Positions 20,220-28,357 of a DNA stretch of 64,000 bases are shown here, piece by piece. The stretch spans positions 434,001-498,000 of the forward strand of contig OZ025828.1 in NCBI GenBank assembly GCA_964019425.1, read 5' to 3'. The translations under genes and the position numbers were made by a program. Position 1 is the stretch's first letter, and every line of letters begins with the position of its first letter. This DNA comes from Flectonema sp. DT1601 (lineage: Eukaryota > Euglenozoa > Diplonemea > Diplonemida > Diplonemidae). Below the pieces are notes generated by a model, which saw only the letters and a program-made list of their open reading frames with translations, was not told the DNA's origin and did not search any database.

Positions 20220-21873
20220 CTGGTACTGCTACACCAAGTTGGCACACTTGCATAAGGTGGACTTTGGCTTCCCGTGCAAATTGACGGCAGAGGTGTTTCG
20301 CCGTCAGTCTCCTCCAGGTTTCACCCACCGCGATTGGACGATATTCCCCTGGTCTGCCTTCTTTCTCTATGGCGGTCAGGTTTGCTCCTGCCATGAGAGG
20401 GGCGATGGTGCTTGGGGCTCGGCCATTTGCCAGGAGCTTCACTACTTTTGTTAAAGAGGCCAGAAGTCCAGGGACCTCCCCCCGGTCTACCGCATCTTTG
20501 AGATGTTGTGGTGCGAGACCTGAGGGACCCCCACTCGAGCCCCTGTGAAAGGACCGTAGGCAAGATAGTACCGTCTCCTCATCTACCGTGGATTCGGGGC
20601 CGGTGCCTTCCTGGTACTCTCCTGACTTCGGCGGGTGCAGAGTCTTTAGTTTTTCCAGCACTTCATCCGAGTGTTCTGCCGGAGGTGGTGAGCTCAAAGC
20701 TGAGATCGCCTGCGATATGCGGCCCTCTCTTACCAGTTCGGTTGCCCTCCGATTTCTTGATTTCTGGGACGGCGCCACTTTTGTCTGGATCTGGGTACTC
20801 CCGGTCGCATTTGCCGCCCATAGTACCATGAAGTTGCCCTTTGACCATGCCGTCAGGTCCTCGATCGCGCCGTTCAAGGCTGATTCAGTCATCCGTCCTC
20901 CCTTTCTTCGTACTCTTCTCAGGGTACAGACTGGTAGCATTAGTAGCAGCCGCCAGGCTTGGTCGTTATTTAAGTCTGCTACCAGATCCGACATCAGCTT
21001 CAGCGCTTTCGCGAAGTGGTGCAGTAGGGGTGCTGGAATCACCTTCAGTAGGGGCCTCCTCCGGGTGGCGATGGTTTCGAGGTCCGGCAGGTCTTGTGTC
21101 GATAGAGCCATCTCCTTGAACCCCTTGTAGGCGTCATCTAATTCCTTGGATTCTAGCTTTTCTCTGCAGGATTGGTGCATGGGTTGTGTCATTCCAATTA
21201 CCAATCGGCAGACTGGGCACTCCCGTAGGTTGAGTCTGGAGAGGTGACTGTGTGTCAGGGGGTTCCCACTGAAAGCGTGCTCTTGCGCGTGCTGGAGCAG
21301 CTCCGTCCATGACGGGAACGCCGCCTTGTGTCTATCGCATTCCGGTTGTGGACACGTAAGTGAGACATCCTTTGGGCTGGGCGGATGTGGTAGCAAGGGA
21401 CCTGCTGTTTCCGCGGTATTCATTCTGCCTGTCTGCAGGATCAGGAGAGGCCTTGCTTTATTGAGGAGGGATGTTAGCTTTTCCGGTGCTACTACGACGG
21501 GGTCGTAATGGCTCCCCTGCAAGGTGAGTGCGATCACATGGCCCGGGGTTGTCCCGTTCCTTCCTGACACCACTAGTTCTTCCTTTCCAACGAACAGAAG
21601 GAAGCTGCACTTCAGATCGTCAGCCATGGCTTGTAAGGCCAGTGCGTCACCCCACGCCTTGTCTGTTCTGAGCGTATTGAGGTATGCTTCCATCTCTGTG
21701 TCTGATGAAAAGCATTGGTTGAACGCATCTTGGCTCTTCTCAATAAAGTCAGCCGTCCTCTGTCGTAGCTCTTTGTGCTTGTTATTCCAACTCGTGCCAT
21801 GGCAAACGCTTCTGAATAGGCAATTCCCGTCCCCTTCCACTCTTTCTACGCGTACGCCTTCTCTGTCCAACAC
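20143..21873 (-). CDS. LINE ORF: OTU protease, zinc finger and RT N-terminus (partial)
   Basis: An open frame of 576 codons. Residues 12-20 hold the OTU catalytic motif DGNCLF (Asp and Cys), and GSHYDP near residue 122 supplies the His, so the protease triad looks complete. A C2H2-like finger (CPQPECDRH ... LLQHAQEH) follows near residue 175. GGPSGLAPQHLKD and GEYRPIAVGETWRRLTAKHL mark the beginning of a non-LTR reverse transcriptase. The last 26 codons are block R sequence, so the true C-terminus is lost. The frame opens on GTG and remains open upstream, where it overlaps the N-terminal frame (21782-23083). One frameshift near 21900-22000, or programmed frameshifting, would explain two frames. 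Confidence 0.75.
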   Translation of the reverse strand: MLDREGVRVERVEGDGNCLFRSVCHGTSWNNKHKELRQRTADFIEKSQDAFNQCFSSDTEMEAYLNTLRTDKAWGDALALQAMADDLKCSFLLFVGKEELVVSGRNGTTPGHVIALTLQGSHYDPVVVAPEKLTSLLNKARPLLILQTGRMNTAETAGPLLPHPPSPKDVSLTCPQPECDRHKAAFPSWTELLQHAQEHAFSGNPLTHSHLSRLNLRECPVCRLVIGMTQPMHQSCREKLESKELDDAYKGFKEMALSTQDLPDLETIATRRRPLLKVIPAPLLHHFAKALKLMSDLVADLNNDQAWRLLLMLPVCTLRRVRRKGGRMTESALNGAIEDLTAWSKGNFMVLWAANATGSTQIQTKVAPSQKSRNRRATELVREGRISQAISALSSPPPAEHSDEVLEKLKTLHPPKSGEYQEGTGPESTVDEETVLSCLRSFHRGSSGGPSGLAPQHLKDAVDRGEVPGLLASLTKVVKLLANGRAPSTIAPLMAGANLTAIEKEGRPGEYRPIAVGETWRRLTAKHLCRQFAREAKVHLMQVCQLGVAVPVAMMFRYVLRLCYLFVSTQLVHLRF

Positions 21874-23040
21874 GGTGGCTTGTGGGCTCGTGAGTGGGAC
21901 TAGGAGTGACTGCTGAAAGGGTAGGAGATCCTTGCACTTGGTGTGTACCCCCTTGCCGATGCCACAGTGTCCAACAAATAGTACAGATTGTTTTGTTGAA
22001 CCTTCTTGCGATTTCCTCCGTCACCGTTCCCTTGTGCGCCCCTCTCATGTGTTGGTTCAGGTGGTAGACGATGGTCTTGGCCCGCGTCTTGCAGCCATCC
22101 ACGGGGCATTCCGGAGTGTCAGCACCTCCTGCGAAGTCTCGAGGGCCCGCATACCGTGGTTTCTTCGGCTTGGGTCTCGTCTGGCGTTCCCTCGAGAGCT
22201 TCCGCAGCCATCGTTCCCATCTCTTGACCCGTTTCCGGTTCACGCGGTGACTCGGTCTGGTCGTCAAGGCCCTCATCTCGTGATGAAGGGGTGGCTCCGA
22301 CGGGTGTATCATTCCTTCCGGTGTCGTTCTCCAGATTGTTTGCCACTGTGGGCCTGGCGTCCAATCATGTGTCGTGTCCGCTGTAGGTGGTATCGGATGC
22401 CCTGTCGGTGGTTCTGAGCCATGTGTGTACGGGGGCAGCGTTCTGTAATGGTGTACGAGTGTCTCCGGTCCCAAGTGAGAGCTGTTATTCGAGAATTGTA
22501 GTGGTGCAGAGCTTCCGCCACAGTTGAGAAGAGGGGCCAACAGCCACAAGACTACCTGCAGAAGACCCGGAACATCTATCCATCCGCGTGCCGAGCGCAA
22601 TTGAACCGAAGTCCACGGTCCATCGACCGCTGGGTATGGCGCGAGCATCCCATGGCACCGGGAACTACTTATCCTTCGGGTTTCTGTGGTCGAGTCTGTG
22701 CGGTCAGTTGGGACGCCGCTCTTTGTTTCCATGAACGTACCAGGACTGCCCGGTACCCCTTCCGCCGAGAGAATCCACGGTTGCGGTATAATATTTAACC
22801 CGTGGCCTTGTTTGTTGATGCAGCATGTAGATGGCTGATTAGAAGAGTTGTGGTGCGGTGGATCTGTGGGTGTACAATGAGAGGAAAGCAGGGAGAGGAG
22901 TATTGACAGGGAGAGTAAACTGATTGGCGGTAACATTCTACAGGGGTTGATTAACATACGGGGAGAGATAAGGAAACTATACAAGTGGTTTATGGCGCCG
23001 GAGTCTATAGTGCCCCTTGCGCGACAGGTACCCTTTTTTT
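20220..23040 (-). mobile_element. Non-LTR retrotransposon (LINE) with OTU domain, 3'-truncated
   Basis: GC-richer than its surroundings. It reads on the minus strand from about 23040 to 20220. Two overlapping frames cover it: an N-terminal part with a C2H2-like finger, then an OTU-type cysteine protease, a second CPxxxC..H..H finger and the start of a reverse transcriptase. Most of the RT and any endonuclease are absent, since sequence switches to block R at 20219. LINE copies usually lose the 5' end, so a retained 5' end with a missing 3' end suggests rearrangement or a chimeric transcript. Some non-LTR lineages are known to carry OTU proteases; I cannot name the clade from this part. Confidence 0.8.
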
Positions 23041-23083
23041 TTTTTTTTTTCTTTACACAAAGCCAAAGGCAGATGGGTAACAA
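21782..23083 (-). CDS. LINE N-terminal ORF with zinc finger
   Basis: An open frame of 433 codons. The first 100 or so residues are low-complexity and may be leader, not protein. A basic stretch (RVNRKRVKRWERWLRK) precedes a finger CPVDGCKTRAKTIVYHLNQH, a form common in the nucleic-acid binding N-terminus of non-LTR elements. It then reads into KTICTICWTLWH and a basic tail RRRTRRKSGRGR, out of frame with the OTU ORF, which it overlaps by 92 nt. The neighbouring frame reads VGHCGIGKGVHTKC over the same DNA, which looks more finger-like, so the frame break probably lies just upstream of it. Confidence 0.6.
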   Translation of the reverse strand: MLPICLWLCVKKKKKKKGTCRARGTIDSGAINHLYSFLISPRMLINPCRMLPPISLLSLSILLSLLSSHCTPTDPPHHNSSNQPSTCCINKQGHGLNIIPQPWILSAEGVPGSPGTFMETKSGVPTDRTDSTTETRRISSSRCHGMLAPYPAVDGPWTSVQLRSARGWIDVPGLLQVVLWLLAPLLNCGGSSAPLQFSNNSSHLGPETLVHHYRTLPPYTHGSEPPTGHPIPPTADTTHDWTPGPQWQTIWRTTPEGMIHPSEPPLHHEMRALTTRPSHRVNRKRVKRWERWLRKLSRERQTRPKPKKPRYAGPRDFAGGADTPECPVDGCKTRAKTIVYHLNQHMRGAHKGTVTEEIARRFNKTICTICWTLWHRQGGTHQVQGSPTLSAVTPSPTHEPTSHRVGQRRRTRRKSGRGRELPIQKRLPWHELE

Positions 23084-23189
23084 AGTTTTCTAAGTGGGGC
23101 TGGGGAGGGAATAAATGAAACTAATAAACAGTAGGAGATATGGGGTTTCTAGAAGATGAAACGTATTCTAAGAGAACTCATGGTTATTT
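23041..23189. other. Spacer between LINE and block R
   Basis: Begins near a T-run; no repeat or gene seen. It may be the LINE 5' flank. Confidence 0.4.
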
Positions 23190-23898
23190 ATGGATAAGAG
23201 ATTTGGGAGAGGAATAGGGGCAGTGAACTTTTGGTTCAGGCCCTTCCCATCGAACAGGACGAAGACTTCTAAAACCTGAGATGAACCAATTGAGTTGAAA
23301 CAAACAAATAACAGAGACGCAACACATACCGGAACATCATCGCAAGCAATGCTTCGGACCTCCGTCGACCTTCGTTCTTCCGGCGGCAAAGGGAAACAAG
23401 AAAGAACGGGCAATGAGACAAACCTGTTAGTTGGTGTTGTGTTGTTGTTAAAAACAAAAACATAAACGCCAGGAAGTTCGACAACGAAGACATCGACATC
23501 GATCGCTGCTCTGCAGATGTCCGGCGGGTGTTTGTCTACACTGTGTTTATTGTTTGTTTTTTTCCCAAGGTTCAACCTTGGGAAGAGAAGTAAAAAATTC
23601 CGTCAATGTTGGCCTTCCTGTTCGAAGGTGCGCACCAATGACGATAAATAGAGTGGGGGGAGAAAACCTTTGATCCAACTGGATCCCTTCACGAGCTGAC
23701 ATTGCCATGTGAAGTTAAATATTCTGGCGATGCCAGCTCAGGCGACTTAGCCTGCTTTTTTCTTTAAATAAAAAAAATAAAAAGATACCAACAGGTGGGG
23801 TGATGGGTTGCGCCACTGCAATCCAGTCACAAAAAGAAACAAAGGTAATCTCAAGGGTTCTCAACCCTTGGCTCTCCCTGCGCAAGCATCGCATGGAG
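23190..23898. repeat. Block R, copy 3
   Basis: Corresponds to 18796-19499 with only a few substitutions, and runs into block B in the same order as copy 1, so blocks R and B were duplicated together. Confidence 0.85.
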
Positions 23899-24207
23899 GG
23901 TGACGCTAAGCACCCGGGGGGTACGGAACAAACTTTCCCCCTGCTGTCCTGTTTGAAATAAAAAAAAAGACAAAGGGATAGAAGTAAACAGAATACGTTA
24001 CACCTCAACAGGTGACGCTAAACACCCAGGGGATACAAACCAAACTTTCCCCCTGTTGCCCTGTTTGAAATAAATTAAAAAAAGAACAAGAAAACAGAAT
24101 ACAATACTCAGCAATCAGACTCGTTCACTCGCTTCGCCAGAGCCGTTCGAGCCGATGCTCATGTAAAGTTACCTGTTTTCTTTTAACAAATTAAATAAAA
24201 TAAAATA
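23899..24207. repeat. Block B, copy 3 (partial)
   Basis: Matches the first 300 bp of 6072-6513 and ends in the AAATAAAATAAAATAA stretch. Confidence 0.8.
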
Positions 24208-24795
24208 ATTAATCTTTTTTTTTTTTTTTTTTTTTTCTTTTTTAATTTACAGGCACCAGTTCGATCCCCGGTGTGGCTGATTTTTCCGGCGATGGAATGG
24301 AGCTGAGATACAAAATAGAGTGGAAAAAAGTAAATGTAAGGGGGTTTGGGGGTGACTTCTGCGACTTCGAAGACTTAGAAGACGCAAGAAGCGCAAGTCA
24401 CGCACTGACGCGTACACTTGCGGCCGCCGATTTTTTTTGTAAAAGGAGTGAAAATCCGCTTGGTTTCTTGACGAAGCCGCGCAATTTACACCACTGAATG
24501 GGATGGGAAAAAACTGGGGGAGGGGAAAGGAGAAAGTAAACAGGGCCTAAACTGCAATTCAACTTCGACCTACACTCCTACTCTTAATCTCTCTTTTTCC
24601 TTGCGAAGACGCAAGAAGCGCAAGTCACGCACTGACGCGTACACTTGCGGCCGCCGATTTTTTTTGTAAAAGGAGTGAAAATCCGCTTGGTTTCTTGACG
24701 AAGCCGCGCAATTTACACCACTGAATGGGATGGGAAAAAACAATAAAGTACAGAAACTGTAGCTTTAGAATGGTTGGTTTTTATTATTTAAAAAA
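24208..24795. repeat. Spacer with box B relic and 137-bp direct repeat
   Basis: After a long T-run comes CACCAGTTCGATCCCCGGTG (24256-24275), a well-paired tRNA T-arm with no other tRNA parts. Two copies of a 137-bp sequence follow, 24378-24514 and 24605-24741, which I read as identical. They contain GCGGCCGC and a stretch ending GGGATGGGAAAAAAC. Short ORFs here are chance. Confidence 0.75.
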
Positions 24796-24989
24796 AAAGG
24801 AAACAATCAGTTTAGCGTCTCTTTGCGGGTCTCGATCAGGACGGAAAATAGAAATTAATCGACATAGTCGATCAATAGAAAAAAACAATGATAACATTGT
24901 TTATTCTTATTTTTTTTTTTTTTTTTTTTAAATCCTTTTAATTATTTTAAAGAAAAAACAATCAGTTTAGCGTCTAGACCAGGACGGAA
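24796..24989 (-). repeat. Satellite segment in inverted orientation
   Basis: AATCAGTTTAGCGTC, GACGGAAAATAG and AACAATGATAACATTGTT in the order expected for the complement of form A. It is the only inverted satellite in the window, so a segment was flipped here. Confidence 0.9.
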
Positions 24990-25270
24990 ACAATTTGTAG
25001 CTAATTAAGCTGAAAATAAAAAAATAAAAAATTTCAAAGTGAGAAATACTTAGCAACTTTTAGAACAAATATTTCAGTAAATAACCTGTAATGATTAAAC
25101 CATTACAGGTTTGATGCCAAAACTGACAAAGACTGAGTTGAATTACCAGGTGAGATTTGGACTGTTAGCTTTTGGCTAAGGCCCTCCCTGAAGAGCAAGA
25201 ACAAAAAAACTACTCACACCTGAAGAAAACATACACAAAGAACACACTGTAAGCTGTGTGAAAGAATATA
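24990..25270. other. Unassigned sequence with palindrome
   Basis: CCTGTAATG and CATTACAGG (25087-25111) form a 9-bp stem with a 7-nt loop. At 25150-25187 a stretch of about 38 bp (starting AGGTGAGATTTGGACTG) is the same as 12215-12252 inside the pogo-like element, so this may be a remnant of a relative of that family. No gene seen. Confidence 0.5.
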
Positions 25271-25437
25271 AAAAAAAAAAAGAATAAACAATGTTATCAT
25301 TGTTTTTTTATCGATCGACTATGTCGATTACTTTCTATTTTCCGTCCTGGTCAAGACGCTAAACTGATTGCTTTTTTTTTCAAAATTAATAAAAAAGAAT
25401 ATAAAAAAAAAAAAAAAAAAGAATAAACAATGTTATC
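25271..25437 (+). repeat. Satellite segment 9
   Basis: One and a half monomers. The second is cut within its first dyad (AATGTTATCA) where the integrase fossil begins. Confidence 0.9.
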
Positions 25438-25756
25438 AAGGAAGAGGCTAAGGAAGACAATCTTTGACAAGGGGACTAAGCAGATTTGGAGCAAAACAAT
25501 TTACAAGATCAATCACCTGAACGATGTCACTGCTAAGCTCAATGATGGTGTTAGAGTTCGATTTGATAATTTGCTTCCAATAGAAAAAGTTCGAGAACGC
25601 AGTGTCACTGTGGTTGAAGAACCATCCCGAAGATCTGTTGAAACAAGACACAGGACAGATAGAATCTTAAAGAAAGAAATCCCAAAGAAATATCAGGAAC
25701 TGATCAATCAACCACTGGATAAGATTGGCAGACGCCAGAGAGCCAAAAGGTTTTGA
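25438..25756 (+). pseudogene. Fossil integrase fragment, probably Polinton-like
   Basis: An open stretch beginning with basic residues and TIFDKGTKQIWSKTIYKI, then DGVRVRFDNLLPIE and a basic tail ending RRQRAKRF. This is how the C-terminal part of Polinton/retroviral-type integrases reads (a small SH3-like or chromo-like fold). The catalytic core is not present. Only a fragment of a broken element. The Polinton assignment draws support from the polymerase fossil 3 kb downstream; an LTR-retroelement origin is the alternative. Confidence 0.45.
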
Positions 25757-26522
25757 ACATATAGAAGTTGTAGATATACACACAACAATACACATCACTC
25801 ACACAGATGCCAAACTTCAGAACAGTCGACTATTACAAGAATCTCATCCATGAGCAGATGCTTGAGAATGATTGCTACCCATCACACACCAAAGCATACA
25901 ACGCCTTACTGATTAGTCAACTATGGATACAATACATCCAAATGTTAGCTCTTGTTATTAATAATTCTTTACATCTCCTTTTATTTTGAGACAGAAACTT
26001 GATCATTAAACACCTTTAGTTCTAATCACAATAGTGACCATAAAAAGATCAATCCATGACTACTAATCAATACACGGATATTCCGGAGTTACAATGGAAT
26101 TTCTCTGATCTAACTTTAGGCAGCATTGGTCGTAGCGGCGTTCTCTTCCCACGTGCATAAAAGAAATTATGTCACGGAAAATGAAATAAAAATAAAGAAC
26201 AGAATGTAGGATTTCAAAGGACGCATAAAATCAAGTTTCTTTGTCAGTTACCTGAGTTGGCCCGTAGCCCCTTTGAATTAGGACAACATTTAGAGAAAAA
26301 TATTATTGTAATTCGTATAATTCAAATAATGTAAATCTAACTGTCTTACGTCATTTTGTTTTCTTTATTGAAAGAAAGTACATTCCTGTTACATAAACTA
26401 CAGGTAGAAAATACTGAGGTAAACCTTAACCATGAAGGTCAATTTTGTGAGAACTCTAACATGTTCGCGTATAGAACATAGAGGGACACGGATGATTGTT
26501 TTCTTTTTGAATACATTCCCCA
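25757..26522. other. Unassigned sequence, possible fossil remnant
   Basis: A 60-codon open frame at 25807-25989 follows the integrase fragment closely and could belong to the same dead element, but I do not recognise it. The remainder is AT-rich without a gene. Confidence 0.3.
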
Positions 26523-27058
26523 CTCTGGACTTTGCCAATTAAATGTCTTAACCCAAAACCCGTCGATGCCGTCACCCCAACATTATTTGTTGGATTATGC
26601 AACCCCCTCAGATTTTCTAACTGAATTCTGGATAACGCTACCATAATTTATTTAAGGTGAGTGCTCCGCTAGTAGTGTGCTACGAACTAGCAATTTTTGC
26701 TAACATATTTTTTTCAAAGAATTGTTGATTTTAAGCAAGTAATTTGTAGGTGAAACCTACACTCTGCCGTATTACATTATACCCTGGTTTTGGTTTCCCA
26801 GGGCTCACGATTAATTCAAAATTGAATAACTCGATTCCGTACTGCACTGAATGACAACACGGAAAAAGAGATGTGTATGCAGCTAAGTTAGAAACATTTA
26901 TTATAATGTAAAGTATTTACGTCAATCGCAGAGTGTATACCTACACTAACATTACCTTTAGTCACTGTATCCAGAACTAATGTTAAATTATCGTTATGTT
27001 GTTTATGATACAAAACATTTGTATTTTACGTACAAACTCGAACAGTTAACCCCCCAGT
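26523..27058. repeat. Dispersed repeat F, copy 1
   Basis: Shares long stretches with 34291-34630 in the same orientation, for instance GTGTGCTACGAACTAGCAAT and GAATGACAACACGGAAAAAG, and both end in CAGTTAACCC. The copies have diverged by substitutions and gaps, so this is older than blocks R and B. No coding potential or clear termini. Confidence 0.75.
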
Positions 27059-27062
27059 AGGG

Positions 27063-27296
27063 ATGTGTGGGTGCGGAAAGGAGATACCGCAAGCAGCGAT
27101 CAAGAATCCGGTGAAACACCCGACGAAGGGATGGTGTGATAGGTGTGGAGAGCGGATCGCGAAGGGAACGCGGGTAGTCATGTGCGTGAAGTGTGACTAC
27201 GCTGAATGCTGCGGATTGTTGGAGAGATCGCGGCGTGGGAAAGAGAAGAGGAAAAGGAAATCACGGGGATCGCGATCGAAAAACGATGCCATGTGA
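27063..27296 (+). CDS. Small Cys-rich putative zinc-binding protein
   Basis: A 77-codon frame begins MCGCGKEIP and contains WCDRCGERIAKGTRVVMCVK followed by CDYAECC, with a strongly basic end. Four or more CxxC-type pairs could hold one or two zinc ions. The local base composition is richer in G+C than the flanks, as expected of coding DNA. It lies among repeats and has no supporting neighbour. It could be a young or transposon-derived gene, or chance. I do not recognise the family. Confidence 0.35.
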   Translation: MCGCGKEIPQAAIKNPVKHPTKGWCDRCGERIAKGTRVVMCVKCDYAECCGLLERSRRGKEKRKRKSRGSRSKNDAM

Positions 27297-27702
27297 GAAG
27301 CATGAAACGGAAAGTGAATAAACGGAAAAAATTAAATGTAAAGAAGTGAACTTGTAAAAAATGTAAAGAAGCAAACATGTGAAAAGAAAAATGAAAAAAA
27401 AAAAAAAGAAGAGTGAAAAGGAAGACAGAGTTGTATGTAAACTGTATGTAAATGTAAGAAGAAAGAAAAAACACGCTGGAAGTGGGAGTGCAACCATCAG
27501 CGCAAACACAACCACAAATATTGTTTTTTTTCCTTTTTCTTTTCTTCGCTTCGGCGACAGATATGGTAGGACCTAGAAAACCGGCCCAAAACTTGTGTTG
27601 CAGTTTATCTTTTTAGCGCACACTCATGTAACATAAGGATCGCTGGTTCCGAGGGTTTGCTCTCCTGCCATACTTGCCTCTCACCTCCCTCAAAAAAAAA
27701 AA
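27297..27702. other. A-rich stretch, no gene
   Basis: Purine-rich (AAG/AAA) sequence to about 27460, then ordinary AT-rich sequence to the next satellite. No feature supported. Confidence 0.6.
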
Positions 27703-27988
27703 AAAAAAGAATAAACAATGTTATCATTGTTTTTTATCGATCGACTATGTCGATTACTTTCTATTTTCCGTCCTGGTCAGGACGCTAAACTGATTGTTTT
27801 TTCTTTAAAAAATAAATAAAAAGAATATAAAAAAAAAAAAAGGAATAAACAATGTTATCATTGTTTTTTTTTATCGATCGACAATGTCGATTAATTTCTA
27901 TTTTCAGTCCTGATCGAGACGCTAAACTGATTGTTTCCTTTTTTAAAAAAAAGAAAAATTTTTTTAAATAAAAAAAAAAAAAAAAAAA
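27703..27988 (+). repeat. Satellite segment 10
   Basis: Two A-form monomers ending in the same edge variant (AATGTCGATTAATTTC) seen before the other block S copies. Confidence 0.9.
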
Positions 27989-28357
27989 AGAGCATCTCCC
28001 TGCTTCCCCCATATCCCCACAATAATATTATACCTTTTCATTTTCTCTTTCCTTTTCTGGTCTTTTTTTTTCTCTTTTTTTTTCTTTTTCATATAACGTT
28101 TTTTATTTATATTTTATTTTATTTTTCATGTTTGATTATTTCCTCTTCATATTATTTTTTTTTTTTTTCTTCTGCCTCTCCCTTAATTCTGTTCGTTTCT
28201 TTGAAACGAAAATTCATTTGAATATTATTCCTTGGTCAGCAATCGTCATTGTCGCCCTTTGGGCCTGTTAAAAAAAAAATAAAATAAAAAGAAAGTTTAC
28301 ATCGGGAATAGGGCAGGAGCCAAAAGCTCCCAGTCCGTTACTTCCCACCTTTTCGAA
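27989..28357. repeat. Block S, copy 4
   Basis: The most diverged copy, with shorter T-runs. It ends in CCCACCTTTTCGAAA and abuts the polymerase fossil. Confidence 0.8.

Noticed and set aside
20239-22417. Plus-strand ORFs across the LINE
   Set aside because: Shadows of the GC-rich minus-strand LINE frames; no recognisable protein.
18707-23575. Minus-strand ORFs of 135-156 codons in block R copies
   Set aside because: The copies are nearly identical because the DNA was recently duplicated, so conservation of the frame is not evidence. No domain is seen.
24256-24275. tRNA gene at the T-arm match
   Set aside because: Only the T-arm is present; upstream is a T-run and no D or anticodon arm can be drawn.
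27541-27575. U6 snRNA gene start
   Set aside because: CTTCGCTTCGG resembles the U6 5' hairpin but the ACAGAGA and downstream regions are missing; a similar short hairpin appears by chance at 40865.
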